A stretch of DNA of 64,000 nucleotides from contig NZ_PIRO01000001.1 in NCBI RefSeq assembly GCF_003048905.1, positions 620,001 to 684,000 on the forward strand, read 5' to 3'. A program made the position numbers and the translations under genes. Positions 28,904-41,772 of the stretch are shown here, piece after piece. The notes under the pieces were generated by a model that was given only the letters and a program-made list of their open reading frames with translations, made no database searches and had not been told where the DNA came from. Source of the DNA: Campylobacter concisus. Lineage in GTDB: Bacteria > Campylobacterota > Campylobacteria > Campylobacterales > Campylobacteraceae. How positions within the stretch are numbered: the first letter of the stretch is position 1; the number at the start of each line of letters is the position of its first letter.

Positions 28904-28907
<4 letters not shown>
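28341..28907 (-). CDS. MotE-like coiled-coil periplasmic protein (HP0257/Cj1496c type)
   Basis: 188 aa. N-terminal signal/anchor (MMRAVLLFFIILNFAFC), a long coiled coil at about residues 30-105, then an MgtE-N-like domain (KMKDGAAAEVLSKMPRSNAATILYALDAKKISTIMAKMDPKVASEIT) as in MotE-type proteins. It overlaps the FliJ-like gene by 4 nt and shares the purA-fliJ-motE order seen in H. pylori (HP0255-0257) and C. jejuni. A role near the flagellar motor is inferred from that context. Confidence 0.8.
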
Positions 28908-31441
<2,534 letters not shown>

Positions 31442-31442
<1 letters not shown>

Positions 31443-34400
31443 TATTTATTCGCTCCACTCAAATTTAGATCATTATCGCATAACAAAATTGCCTCATTAG
31501 CTAAATTTATTACGTTCTCTTTGTCTATTTTTACAAGGATCGTATCTAAAATTTCAGCTAATTTTTCATTTATTATTCTGATATCATCTACTTGATTTGC
31601 TATTTCACTTTTTAATTTTTCGCTTACTTTTTCATCGCATTTAAGCAAATTTATCAAACGAGTCATAAGCTCTTTTGCACCTACTATTTTGCAAAGCATA
31701 TTGTAGTTCTCATCATCTTGAAAATTTCTTACATTTAGCGGAGATGATAGAGCGAATTTAAATTTGAGTACATCATCCAGGCTAAGCTCTGGCGCAAAAA
31801 GCCGTCCTTGAAATCTGCTAAAGCCAAACCCGACAAAAATTTCAAGCATGCTTTTATCTTCTAAATTTTTTATCATGACATCAAAATTAAATGTATCTGA
31901 TACATACTTTATCATGCGTATGGTCTTTAGTGCTTCTACTGAATCAAAAATTTGTTTGCAAAATCTTTTATCTATATTAAATCTATTTGTTTTTAACATG
32001 CCTAAAGCTTCTACCGAGCCTGAATAAGATGCAAAATCATCAAGCGAAAAGCTAACGCCTAGCTCCTTATAAGCATCAATATATCTAACAACATCATCTA
32101 AATTTACGCCACTTGCAGAGTCAACGATATCTATGATTAGCCCATTAGCGTCTAGTTGCTCATCTTTTAAAAGCTTTTTAAATTTCTCAAAAAACTCAGA
32201 TGTCATTAGCTTTTTAATGCATAAATTTACTCTAACTTTTGCATTTATCCCCTCTTTTAGCCATACAGCCCTAGCTTTTAAAGCATCTTTTAGTGTAAAT
32301 AATGCGATAGCAACAACTGCTTTTGAGCCTTTTGCAAGTGGCAAGAAGTCTGATGGCCTTAATATCTTATCGCCATTTTTCCATCTAATAAATGCCTCAA
32401 AGCTACTAACTTCCCCGCTTTTTATATCAATCTCAGGCTGATAAAGCAAGAACATCTCACCAGCATCGATAGCTTCAATGATCTTTGAGTCATCTCTATA
32501 TTCATTTTTAAAGTATGTATCTTTTTTCGAATTAAATACATAATATTTATTTTTTCCATTAAGCTTTGCTTGATACATAGCCCAATCAGCTCTTTCAATT
32601 AGATCATCAACACTAAGTGCATCGCTACTTAAACTAATACCAATACTTACGCTAAGTTTTTTCTCATCATCATCAATAGAAATTTTACTCTGGCCAACTC
32701 TTAAGATGTTCTCAGCAGTCTCGTAAATTTCTCCCAAATTTTCATAAGGCATAGCACCTATAAACTCATCCCCGCCTATTCTTGCAAATATTCCTTGTTT
32801 TGGAAAAATTTCATCTATTTTTTTTGAAATTTCTATTAGGATTTTATCGCCTACTTGATGTCCGTATCCGTCATTTATCGATTTAAAATTATCAAAATCA
32901 ACATAAAATGCTGCTATTTTTAAGCTTTTTTTCGCTTGTTTTAGCAGATTATCTAGCTTATTAAAAAGTAAAAATCTATTTGGCAGCCCAGTCAGCGTAT
33001 CGTGATAAGCGATAAATTCGAGATACTCTTTATTGTAGCAATCATCATTTGCGCTTGAAGCTAACAATATATATCCCTCTTGATCGCCAAACGCGTTTAA
33101 AAGCTTGCTTATACTTATGACTTCGAGTCTATTTTTGCTTCGAACATCATGAATAAGACCTTGCCAAAAGCCAGTTATTTTAAGTGAATTTAAAATTTCA
33201 TCTTTAATATCTTTTAGTCCGTTTTTAAAATTTATTATATCTTTTGAGTAAATTTTCTCTATAAAATTTTTATCTCTAGAAATGTTAAGCGTATCGAAAA
33301 AAGCGTCATTAGCATCTATGATCCTAAAATCATCATCAAGCATAATAATTTGCTCTTTTGCGTATGAGAAAATTTTTGCTAAAAGGTCTTGATAAGAAAA
33401 AAAGCTATTTTGCACACTAAGATCTTGCATTGTGCCCTTTATGACGCTTACTTCACCATCATAAAAAGCTATTGCTTTTGCTCTAATCCTTACATAAATA
33501 ATCTCTTTATCAGCCCTATAAAAACGCACTTCGCCATCATATACTTCACCTTTTTTTATAAGGTCAAAAAAGTCCTTAAAGCTTACAAATTCATCTACAA
33601 ATATAGTTTTTGCGCGTTCAAAATTTATACTCATATCCCCATTTAATGCATATCCGAGCGACTTGGCGATAGTATTTGGGATATAAAGGGTGTCGCTTTT
33701 TTTATCCCATGAAAAGACAAGCGCTTGGCTTGCCCAAAGTATGCTTTGAAAATATTTTAATTCAGCATCATATTTTTCTTGCAACTTTGCTATATCGCTT
33801 AGGTCATTAAAAAAGTAGATGATTTTTTGCTCTTTGTCAGCACCATTATCAATAAATTTTACTTTTATCTTAAATGGCGTTTTGTTGTTTTCATTTGTTT
33901 GCATATTGGCTACGAGATTTATCTCGCTATTTTTGCTACCTTTTTCAAAGAATTTTTTAGATTCATTAGAAACATTTACAGCAAACTCATCTAAACTTTC
34001 AGGACTTATTAGATTTTTTAAATTTATAAGCTTCTTATCTTGCGGGACTTTAAAGACACTATCGATATTTTGAGTACTTCTTACGATAGAAAATGGATCG
34101 CTGCTTAATGCTTCTGCTATTACATTTGGCGATAAAAACGAATAATCATTTATTGCTTCGTTATCCTTTTTCGTAAATTTTTCATCGTCAAGCTCGTGTA
34201 TAAGCATAAAATTTAGCCTAGAATCCCTTAGCTCGATCTGCGACTCTTGTAAAAATCCCTCTTTAGTGCTGCCATCTTTTGTTCTTAGCTTGATTTTAAA
34301 GCTCATATCGCTATTTTGAGCGTCTTGTTTCATTTGCATAAATAATGCAAAATCGCCATCTATTAAATCATTTAAATTTAGCTCTATAATCTCATCTTTT

Positions 34401-35536
34401 GTATAGCCAACGGAAGATAAAAATGCATTACTAGCATCAATAATATCGCCGCTATAAGCATCATAAACTACTATTTTTAAAAAGCTTTGTTCAAAAATAT
34501 AGCCAAATCTACTTTTGTATTCTTCTAGACCATCAGTTGCTTTTTTAGTTTCTATCTTTAGCTTATTTATTCCATTTTTTATATCTTCAAATTCTGTTAA
34601 ATTAAGGCTTCGTCTTATCTCGTATTCATCGCCATCTAAAGTATCTCTTACCTCTTTTAAAGCTGGCATTATTCTATTTTTTATAAATTTTACATCTCTA
34701 ACCCATAAAATTAAAGAAGATATAAAACAAAAGATCGATAGCCAAAATAACACAAACTGCATAAAGATATGAAAATGCTTCGTTGAAGCAGTAATAACAA
34801 AAATTTTATACTCTGGCATATAGCTTATGAGATAAAAGCCCATATGGCTTAAAGAAAATATTATTTTATCCTCTTTAAACTCGTCGCCAAGACTCACATA
34901 AGGCAAAAACATCGATTCATCAAATTTTTTATAAAACTCATCTCTTGATAAATTTCCATATTTATCTACCAAATAAGCATAAGTTTTGGTTTTCTCATCG
35001 TAATCTACATTAGTGTAGTTTTGCAAAAATTTTATATCAATTTGAACTAAAATGCTGCCTCCATTTTTTAGTCCATAAGATGCATAAACGTCTCTAAAAC
35101 GATTGTTTTTATAAACTCGATCCGATACTGTAAATTTTCCAGCATCTGTCTCGTTTAAACTAAGCCAAGATAGATCCTTTTCAGCTATGTCATCAGCACC
35201 TAAAAATCTCTTTGAATAGATTAAATTTCTATTTTTATCAAAAACGTAAAAAGCTATATAAAGATCGTTTTTTGTTGAATTTTTATCAAATAGCATATCA
35301 CTAAGACCTGCTTCAACCATTTTTGACTTTAAAAATAGATCGTTTTTTATTATAAAAAAGCTATTTGAGATTGATGATTTTATATTTGAATTAGTTGAGC
35401 TAAGATCATATTTTATATCGTTCGTGCCGGCACAAACTACAAATAATGCTAAAAATATAAATGAGAGTAAAAGTAAAATAGCCTTTGTATAAAACATTTT
35501 TACTATTTGAAGGCTGGTTTTTTGTTTCTCAAGCAC
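31442..35536 (-). CDS. Membrane PAS-GGDEF-EAL cyclic-di-GMP protein with degenerate EAL domain
   Basis: 1364 aa from GTG 35536 (ACGAGG RBS; another GTG is 9 nt upstream). Membrane segments near residues 20-40 and 262-285 bracket a periplasmic sensor; three PAS-like regions follow (about 350-460, 590-720, 725-840). The GGDEF domain keeps IGGDEF and DFDNFKSINDGYGHQVGD, so cyclase activity is plausible; no RxxD I-site is seen before it. The EAL-like domain (about 1005-1255) departs from consensus at catalytic positions: EAF for EAL, DIVDSAS for ExTES, DDFA for DDFG, NID for KID, NLED for AEGVE. A helical tail of about 110 residues follows. Likely a cyclase with an EAL domain reduced to a sensory or binding role. 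Confidence 0.88.
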
Positions 35537-35644
35537 GATAGACACCTCGTTAGTTTAGGTTTTGGCTCTGATTTTATCCCATTTTTACTTGATTTGGGTT
35601 TATAAAGATAAGTATTTATTTAGAATTTATTGATTTATTTGAAA

Positions 35645-35677
35645 TTGAGCCAAAAATTTATTTAAAATTTGGCTCAA
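35645..35677 (-). terminator. Terminator after nitroreductase gene
   Basis: Stem TTGAGCCAAA / TTTGGCTCAA with an AT-rich 13-nt loop, a few nt beyond the stop at 35683. Confidence 0.65.
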
Positions 35678-35682
35678 ATATC

Positions 35683-36315
35683 TTAATAGATCCAAGTAAC
35701 GATATCAGAAATTTCTCTACGAAGTTTTTTTGGTTGTGGATTTAGGCGGTAGCCAAATGGCACCATGATAGCCACTCTTTGAAAGCTTTCATCAAGCCCC
35801 AAAAGTTCATTTAAAGCATGTCTGTCAAAGCCTTCTATCGGACAACTATCAATGCCCAAACTCGCGGCTGCATTCATCATATTCGTGGCGATTATCATGC
35901 ACTGCTCATGTGACCACTGAAATGTTAGCTCATCATCATTTTTAAAATTTGCAAGCAAAAAGTCATGATAAAATTTTTGCCTTGAAGCAACGGCTTCAGG
36001 ATCTTTATTGGTATTTCTAGCGATCATTTTATTAACGTGTGTGCTTCCAAATTTCACCTCTTTGATCTTAGCTAAAACGACAACTAAATGCGAGCAAGAT
36101 GTGATTTGCGCTTGATTCCATGAAAGAGCTTTTATTTTTTCTCTAAGCTCTTTATTTTGAACGACTAAGATATCCCACTGCTCAAGACCAGTTGAGCTAG
36201 GGCTTAACCTGCCAGCTTCTAGTATAAAATCAAACTCTCCAGCACCGATTTTTTTGCTTTCGTCAAAAACCTTGCAAGCGTGACGAAATTTTAAAATTTC
36301 AAGATAGTTCATCAT
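35683..36315 (-). CDS. Nitroreductase family NAD(P)H oxidoreductase (RdxA/FrxA-like)
   Basis: 210 aa FMN-dependent nitroreductase. FRHACKVFDESKKI at the N-terminus (FMN phosphate contact), GRLSPSSTGLEQWDILVV, MNAAASLGIDSCPIEGFD and a C-terminal PFGYRLNPQPKKLR are typical. This is the group that includes Helicobacter RdxA and C. jejuni Cj1066, which activate metronidazole; activity of this copy is inferred. Stands alone behind selD with about 90 nt between. Confidence 0.9.
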   Translation of the reverse strand: MMNYLEILKFRHACKVFDESKKIGAGEFDFILEAGRLSPSSTGLEQWDILVVQNKELREKIKALSWNQAQITSCSHLVVVLAKIKEVKFGSTHVNKMIARNTNKDPEAVASRQKFYHDFLLANFKNDDELTFQWSHEQCMIIATNMMNAAASLGIDSCPIEGFDRHALNELLGLDESFQRVAIMVPFGYRLNPQPKKLRREISDIVTWIY

Positions 36316-36403
36316 CTCTCCTTTGTAGTTTTTGAAATTATAGAATGGTTAAGTAAATTAAAAGATTTCACTAACGCAATGAGATAGCATGCTATTTTAA
36401 AAT

Positions 36404-37426
36404 TTATCTTAAAAATATACCAAACTCGCTCTTTGACACCGCAGAGCCAACGATAGCCGAGCTTTCATAACCTACTTCTTTTAAGCGTTTTACTGCAAGC
36501 ATCGCGTCCTTTTCACCAACTGCAAGCAAAAGTCCGCCTGAAGTTTGTGAGTCAAATAGTAAAATGTCAGCTTCTTTATCTATAAAATGCTTTGCAAATT
36601 CGCGGTTTTTATAGCTTCCTTCTGGAATGATACCCATATTGGCAAATTCCTTTGCACTTGCAATGATTGGCACGTTTTTTTCATAAATTTCAAAACTGAT
36701 CTTTTCATTTAGCATTTCGCTTAAATGCCCCAAAAAGCCGAATCCAGTCACATCAGTAGCGCCATAAACTTTGATGTCATCAAGTGCCTTTAATGCATAA
36801 AAATTTAGCTGCGCCATGATAGTTGCAGCCTCTTTTATTTGCTCAATGCTTAATAAATCGGCCTTTATTGCTGTACTTAAAATACCGCTTCCAAGGGGCT
36901 TTGTAAGTATCAAAACATTGCCATTTATGGCTGTATTATTTGCCCAAAATTTATCAGGATGTACCCTTCCAGTAACGCTAAGCCCATAATACATCTGCTG
37001 TGTCTCGATCGTATGCCCGCCAACGATTATACCACCACACTCTTTTACTTTATCGGCCCCACCTTGTAAAATTTCGCCTAAAATTTCAGGTGCCAAGTTG
37101 CAGCTATCAAAGCCCACGATGTTTAGAGCATTTATCACCTCGCCACCCATTGCAAAGACGTCGCTTAGGCTATTTGCAGCAGCGATTTGACCGTAAATAA
37201 ATGGATCGTTTACCACAGGCGTTATAAAATCAAGCGTTTGAACAAGTGCAAGATCACTTGAAATTTTAAAGACACTCGCATCCTCATTAGAATTGGTGCT
37301 TGAGAGCAGATTTGGATGAGATAAATTTAAACTACTAATCGTTTTGTTTAGACCCGACGGGTCAAGCTTAGCAGCTCAACCAGCGGCTCTAACGAACTGC
37401 GTAAGCTTTTTGTCGTGGTAGATCAT
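36404..37426 (-). CDS. selD: Selenide, water dikinase SelD, itself a selenoprotein (read through UGA)
   Basis: 340 aa from ATG 37426 if the UGA at 37378-37376 is read as Sec17. The active-site context reads FVRAAG-U-AAKLDPSGLNK, where other SelD proteins have Cys or Sec followed by Ala-Ala/Gly-Cys and the essential Lys. Without readthrough only the last 270 codons are called. Downstream motifs: MGGEVINALNIVGFD, GGIIVGGHTIE, TKPLGSGI, TDVTGFGFLGHL, SQTSGGLLLAV. Makes selenophosphate from selenide and ATP. Start overlaps yedF stop by 4 nt. Confidence 0.96.
37351..37378 (-). promoter_or_regulatory. UGA (Sec) codon and SECIS-like hairpin of selD
   Basis: After the UGA (37378-37376) comes a 12-nt spacer and then GACCC (37363-37359), loop GUC, GGGUC (37355-37351): a perfect 5-bp stem whose loop starts with G and lies 17 nt from the UGA, within the known bacterial SECIS range. 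SelD synthesis would thus depend on the pathway it feeds. Confidence 0.72.
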
Positions 37427-38022
37427 AATTTGATTTGCTCGTGAGTTGAGAGTATGTCGATGATCTCATAAGCATTTGAAATTTCGCCAATCGCAAGATC
37501 GCTTACTAGCTTATAAGCCTCCAAGCAGCTTCCGCAGCTTAAAATTTTAACACCAGCAGCTTCAAGATCTTTAAGCGGCTTAAAGCTTGGGTGTGAGCGG
37601 TTTGTAGTTATCTTTACAGCGTTATTTACGCAGATTATTATCTTTGGTTTTTTCTCAACTTGAAGAAATGCTCCTAAGAATTTTGATAGTAAATTTATTC
37701 CTACTTCGCCACTTCCTGCGTGCTCTTCATTCAGATAGAGTACTTTATTATTTTTTGGTGTTATGTCGCAGACAAACTCATCAAAATTTGTAAGCTCAAG
37801 CGCATTTTTGCCTTTTGTAGCTAAAATTTTAGTTTCGTTGCCATTGCTTTCGAGGCTAAAGTTTATATTTTGATTTTTTAAAAATCTTGAAATATTTTCT
37901 TTTGGGGCTAGTGCATTTACCAAAATTTCTAAGCTTTCACCTTCACTTAAGCCATCAAGTGCATTTTTTGTCATTATGACTGGTTTTGGACACTCTAAAT
38001 TTCTACAATCAATTGTTGTCAT
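37423..38022 (-). CDS. yedF: Selenium metabolism protein YedF (TusA-like plus DsrE-like)
   Basis: 199 aa. N-terminal TusA/SirA-like domain with IDCRNLECPKPVIMTKNAL (CPxP motif), then a DsrE-like domain with GSGEVGINLLSKFLGAF and a LSCGSCLEAYKL cysteine motif. This two-domain form occurs next to selD in many bacteria and is thought to handle a reactive selenium or sulfur species for SelD. Coupled to selD by a 4-nt ATGA overlap and preceded by fdhC after a hairpin. Confidence 0.92.
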   Translation of the reverse strand: MTTIDCRNLECPKPVIMTKNALDGLSEGESLEILVNALAPKENISRFLKNQNINFSLESNGNETKILATKGKNALELTNFDEFVCDITPKNNKVLYLNEEHAGSGEVGINLLSKFLGAFLQVEKKPKIIICVNNAVKITTNRSHPSFKPLKDLEAAGVKILSCGSCLEAYKLVSDLAIGEISNAYEIIDILSTHEQIKL

Positions 38023-38134
38023 GATTTTTCCTTTTGCAATTAGTATTTCAAACCTTGAAACTAGTTTGGATTATAGCCAAAAAAATATTAATTATTTTAA
38101 AAATTTTAATGTATAAATTTGAGAAAAAAGAGAG

Positions 38135-38164
38135 CTTTGACCTCGCCTACTAGCAAGATCAAAG
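38135..38164 (-). terminator. Hairpin between fdhC and yedF
   Basis: Arms CTTTGA / TCAAAG extend inward with mismatches (CTTTGACCTCGC against GCAAGATCAAAG). May terminate or attenuate fdhC transcription ahead of yedF-selD. Confidence 0.5.
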
Positions 38165-38173
38165 TAAAGTTAA

Positions 38174-39121
38174 TTATTTTAAATTTGTATAAGACTTTTC
38201 ATAATCAGATACTGGAATTTTATTCTCTCTAACGAGCTCTTGGTACCAGTAGTGATGAAGAACATAAACTTCTTCTTCCTCTTTATATCCAGTAATCATC
38301 GACCAAATAGCACCATGAATAGCAATAGCTGCCATATAAATATGAACTAAGAAAAATACTGCACATGCAATGCCAAGACAGTTATGGATAATTACGCTGT
38401 ATCTTAAAAGATCAATTTGTGTAAGACCAAACCAAGAAGCAACCGCTGGCTCTTTGAAGTCCGTAAAATACATAATCGCGCCAGTAATTATCATAACGAT
38501 ACCACCAGGGATAGCGATCCAGTACCATGCCTTTTGACCAGCATTAAATTTGCCAGCTGGAACAGGTCTCTTTTTCTTTGATAAATAGCCACCAACTATC
38601 ATCATCCATCTGATATCATAAATTGCCGGAAGCATTCTCTTTGTCCAGGTAAATAACATAGGAAGCACAGAAACAGCAAAGATCACAGTTGCTGTATCGT
38701 GCAAGTATCTACAGAAACGCACAAATGTTCCACCGCCAAGCTCTGCACCCCACATAATGATGATACCAGTTGGCACTAAAATGATCCATGAGATCGCTGC
38801 CAAACCATGAGCTATACGTATGATCAATGAAAAAGCAAACACCTTTTTACCATCATGACTAAAATGTTTTGGTCCAATGATTAAAAAGTGTAATGCAAAT
38901 GCTCCAATAACAGCCAAAATGATAGAAAGTGCTGCTATTGCAAAGTAGTCATTACCTTGGATAAAAGTAAATATCGGCCCCAAACCTTGTTCGTATGGCT
39001 TGATATTTTCTATCCTTTCAGCCGCCCAAATAGCACTATTATATTGATTGACGCCAGTTGGTCCTTGAGTTGCCATTGCTGTTACAAATAATGTAAAAAG
39101 CAGAGTAAGAATTCTCGTCAT
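38174..39121 (-). CDS. fdhC: Formate dehydrogenase cytochrome b subunit (gamma)
   Basis: 315 aa. Signal-like N-terminus, then membrane segments at about 55-82, 98-125, 140-160, 200-222 and 240-270. Histidines suited to heme b ligation occur in IRIAHGLAA, YLHDTATVI, VIIHNCLG and LVHIYMAAIAIHG; the last pair is typical of FdnI/FdoI-like gamma subunits. Passes electrons from FdhB to menaquinone. Unusually it is about 29 kb from fdhAB in this genome and sits directly upstream of yedF-selD. Confidence 0.92.
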   Translation of the reverse strand: MTRILTLLFTLFVTAMATQGPTGVNQYNSAIWAAERIENIKPYEQGLGPIFTFIQGNDYFAIAALSIILAVIGAFALHFLIIGPKHFSHDGKKVFAFSLIIRIAHGLAAISWIILVPTGIIIMWGAELGGGTFVRFCRYLHDTATVIFAVSVLPMLFTWTKRMLPAIYDIRWMMIVGGYLSKKKRPVPAGKFNAGQKAWYWIAIPGGIVMIITGAIMYFTDFKEPAVASWFGLTQIDLLRYSVIIHNCLGIACAVFFLVHIYMAAIAIHGAIWSMITGYKEEEEVYVLHHYWYQELVRENKIPVSDYEKSYTNLK

Positions 39122-39411
39122 TGTAGTCCTTTATGAGTTTGAGCTTAAACAATTTAAGTATTGGTTAAATACGTTAAATCGCATAGCTACGCTATTTTAG
39201 TCGCTATTATATCAGAGCTAATCACAAGCAAACCTTAGCAAAAAAGATTACTAAAAATTTTATAAAGAATATTTAAGCTTTGTTAATTTTTATAAGAATA
39301 TTAAATCTAAATTCATTCTATTTTATAGTTAAAAATTATTTCAGATTTTGCTTTTAAAATTTAAACGAGAACACCAATAATTTTAAAAATTTCTATCCAA
39401 AAGGCAGAGAA

Positions 39412-39820
39412 ATGAACCTCTTTTATCTTTTTAATGATTATGAGGCGCTTGATCTAATGGCAACAAGTTTATATCGTATCTTAAAAAGTATATTCTGGCT
39501 TCAAATTTTTGCCTTAGTGTCTGCACTGGCTCAGCCTTGCTAGCTCGCACTGGAGTGCTTGACGGCTTAAAGGCTACCTCAAATAAAAGATCTCTTGAGT
39601 CGATGAAAGGATAAGGCGAGGCAGTAGAGTAACAAGAGCATGCCAAGTGATAAAAGATGATAAATTTTACACAGCTTCAGGCGTGGCTGCTGGCATGGAT
39701 ATGGCCCTTGGCTTTATCAGTGATCATTTCGGTAAAGAATTAGCTCAAAGTATCGCAAATAAAACCAAATACAACTTGCAAAAGAGTGCAAAGATAGATA
39801 AATTTGCCAAAATTTATTGA
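39412..39820 (+). pseudogene. Remnant of a DJ-1/PfpI family gene
   Basis: Three reading frames each carry part of one DJ-1/PfpI protein. ATG 39412 starts MNLFYLFNDYEALDLM. From about 39509 in another frame comes SVCTGSALLARTGVLDGLKATSNKRSLESMKG, including the nucleophile Cys. From about 39651 comes DDKFYTASGVAAGMDMALGFI and the rest to a TGA at 39818-39820. About 50-60 residues are missing after the start segment and stops or frameshifts separate the parts. The intact family is about 190 aa. Nothing else supported in 39122-39411 or 39821-39883, which otherwise hold promoter-type AT-rich DNA. Confidence 0.85.
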
Positions 39821-39883
39821 TACTAATCCGTTTAGAAAAATTCTCAGTATTTAGCAGCCAAAAGCTAGCCAAAACACCAGTGA

Positions 39884-41023
39884 TTAGTTTCTGCGTTTAT
39901 ACTCTTCATATCCGAATTCGCGGATCATTTTAATCTCGCCATTTTCTTTTAAAAGCACTAAATCAGGCAGTTTAATGCCGTTAAATGTCGTGTTTTTCAC
40001 TATGGTGTAGTGAATTTGATCTTCAAAGATGACTTGATCGCCGATTTGTAGCTCGCTATCAAATTTATACTCTGCATCGCCCACTTCAAGCCCCACTATA
40101 TCGCCAGCCAGGCAGGTATTACCGCCAAATCTATAAGCAAATTTGCCATTTTCACTCTCACCTCTAACGGCCGGACGATACGGCATGAGCACGGTATCTG
40201 GCATGTGCGCCTCGGCCGAGGTATCAAGGATGGCGATATCTTTCTCGTTATGCACGATGTCAAGCACACTACTTATCAAAAAGCCAGTCTGCCAGCCCAC
40301 GGCCTCACCAGGCTCCAGATAGACCTCAACGCCATATTTCTCGCGAAAGCGCCTAATGATATTTATAAGCAGCTCCACGTCGTAATCAGCCCTCGTGATG
40401 TGATGTCCTCCGCCCATATTTATCCACTTCATCTTTGGTATAAACTCGCCAAATTTCTCCTCAAGCGCCTCCAGCACGACCTGCAAGCTGCTCGCACTCT
40501 CCTCGCAAAGTGCATGAAAATGAAGCCCACTAATACCATCAAGAAGCTCAGACTTAAAATTTGCCCTTGTAATGCCAAGCCTGCTAAATTTACCGCATGG
40601 ATTGTAGCTGTCAGTTGGGGCTAGCGAGACCTCTGGATTTATGCGCAGACCGCAGATAATGCCGTTTTGCAGGGCAATACCCTTGAATTTTTTCCACTGC
40701 GCAAAAGAGTTAAATGTAATGTGCTTTGAAATTTTTAAAATTTCATCAAAATCCTCCTCTTTAAACGCTGGGCTATACGTGTGGATCTCGCCTTTTACGT
40801 ATTCACTTGCAAATTTTGCCTCATGAAGCCCACTACAAGTCGCACCGTCAAGATAAGAGCCAACCATATCCATCACTCCGCTAAATGCAAAGCCCTTAAG
40901 TGCTACTAAAATTTTAGCTCCGCTTTGCTCTTTGACATATTTTAAAAGCTCTAAATTTTTACGTACTTTTGCCTCTTCGCAGACGTAGGCTGGGGTTTTT
41001 ATACTTTTTAAAATTTCGTTCAT
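39884..41023 (-). CDS. nspC: Carboxynorspermidine decarboxylase
   Basis: 379 aa fold-III PLP decarboxylase. Lysine motif ILVALKGFAFSGV (PLP Lys near residue 43), KWINMGGGHHITRADYDV, EPGEAVGWQTGFL and the C-terminal GNTCLAGDIVG with the catalytic Cys. Makes spermidine from carboxyspermidine (or norspermidine). Its partner dehydrogenase is at 50578-51792. In C. jejuni nspC lies in the fdh region (Cj1515c); here it lies near fdhC, separated by the DJ-1 relic. Confidence 0.93.
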   Translation of the reverse strand: MNEILKSIKTPAYVCEEAKVRKNLELLKYVKEQSGAKILVALKGFAFSGVMDMVGSYLDGATCSGLHEAKFASEYVKGEIHTYSPAFKEEDFDEILKISKHITFNSFAQWKKFKGIALQNGIICGLRINPEVSLAPTDSYNPCGKFSRLGITRANFKSELLDGISGLHFHALCEESASSLQVVLEALEEKFGEFIPKMKWINMGGGHHITRADYDVELLINIIRRFREKYGVEVYLEPGEAVGWQTGFLISSVLDIVHNEKDIAILDTSAEAHMPDTVLMPYRPAVRGESENGKFAYRFGGNTCLAGDIVGLEVGDAEYKFDSELQIGDQVIFEDQIHYTIVKNTTFNGIKLPDLVLLKENGEIKMIREFGYEEYKRRN

Positions 41024-41106
41024 TTTTACTCACTTTTTAAATTTTTAAATAAGTATATCTAAATTTATTTTTAAGTAAAATCAGCAAAAATCTCAAAGGA
41101 TAAAAC

Positions 41107-41328
41107 GTGATAGAGATCGAATTTCTTGGGCCTATCGGGCTTGAAAATATAAAAGTAGAAGCAAAAAATTTAGGTGAAGTAAAAGAGGCTTTAAGCGATA
41201 AAGAAGAGCTTAAAAAATGGCTAAATATCTGTGCAGTTGCCGTAAATGACGAGATCGTAAGCGATATAAATTTTGCTCTAAAAGAAGGAGATAAAATTTC
41301 TATATTACCGCCAGTTTGTGGGGGCTAA
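41107..41328 (+). CDS. moaD: Molybdopterin synthase small subunit
   Basis: 73 aa, ubiquitin-like fold ending in the required GlyGly (LPPVCGG). GTG start at 41107 with AAGGAT upstream. Carries the thiocarboxylate sulfur for molybdopterin. One nt separates its stop (41328) from the moaE start (41330). Confidence 0.93.
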   Translation: MIEIEFLGPIGLENIKVEAKNLGEVKEALSDKEELKKWLNICAVAVNDEIVSDINFALKEGDKISILPPVCGG

Positions 41329-41329
41329 G

Positions 41330-41764
41330 ATGCAAATTTATAATGGAAGCTTGGATGTTCAAAGCATCACAAACGAGTGGTATGAACGCTTTAAGAATAA
41401 AAACTGCGGTGCACTCATCACTTTTGTTGGGATCGTAAGAGAGGAAGGCGGCATTTCGGCGCTTAGCTTTGACATCTATGAGCCGATCCTTAAAAAATGG
41501 CTAGAAGCTTGGGAAGAGCGAGCCAAAAAAGAAAATGCCTACGTACTCTTTGCTCACTCAAAAGGTGATGTGGCCGTGCATACGAGCTCTTATGTTGCAG
41601 GCGTTGTGAGTCCTCAAAGAAAGGTCGCGCTAAGGCTTATAAACGAGTTTGTCGAGGACTTTAAGGCAAATGCGCCGATCTGGAAATATGATGTGATAAA
41701 TGGCGAGAGAATTTATGCAAAAGAGCGCAGCCAAGCGATAAATGGTGCTGGAATTTTAGCTTAA
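41330..41764 (+). CDS. moaE: Molybdopterin synthase large subunit
   Basis: 144 aa from ATG 41330, where the GlyGly codons and stop of moaD supply the RBS; a GTG 12 nt earlier is less likely. Motifs CGALITFVGIVREEG, LFAHSKGDVAVHTSSYVAGVVSP (MoaE active-site region) and APIWKYDVINGERIY (catalytic Lys). Converts precursor Z (cPMP) to molybdopterin with MoaD; supports FdhA maturation. Confidence 0.95.
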   Translation: MQIYNGSLDVQSITNEWYERFKNKNCGALITFVGIVREEGGISALSFDIYEPILKKWLEAWEERAKKENAYVLFAHSKGDVAVHTSSYVAGVVSPQRKVALRLINEFVEDFKANAPIWKYDVINGERIYAKERSQAINGAGILA

Positions 41765-41772
41765 AAGGAAAA

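Noticed and set aside
36404..37216. SelD starting at GTG near 37216 (270 codons)
   Set aside because: It would lack the catalytic Sec/Lys segment; an in-phase extension through UGA restores it.
39431..39646. 71-codon minus-strand frame at the DJ-1 relic
   Set aside because: Opposite strand of a recognisable pseudogene; no similarity of its own.
40205..40624. 139-codon plus-strand frame inside nspC
   Set aside because: Antisense shadow of a well-supported gene with no family features.
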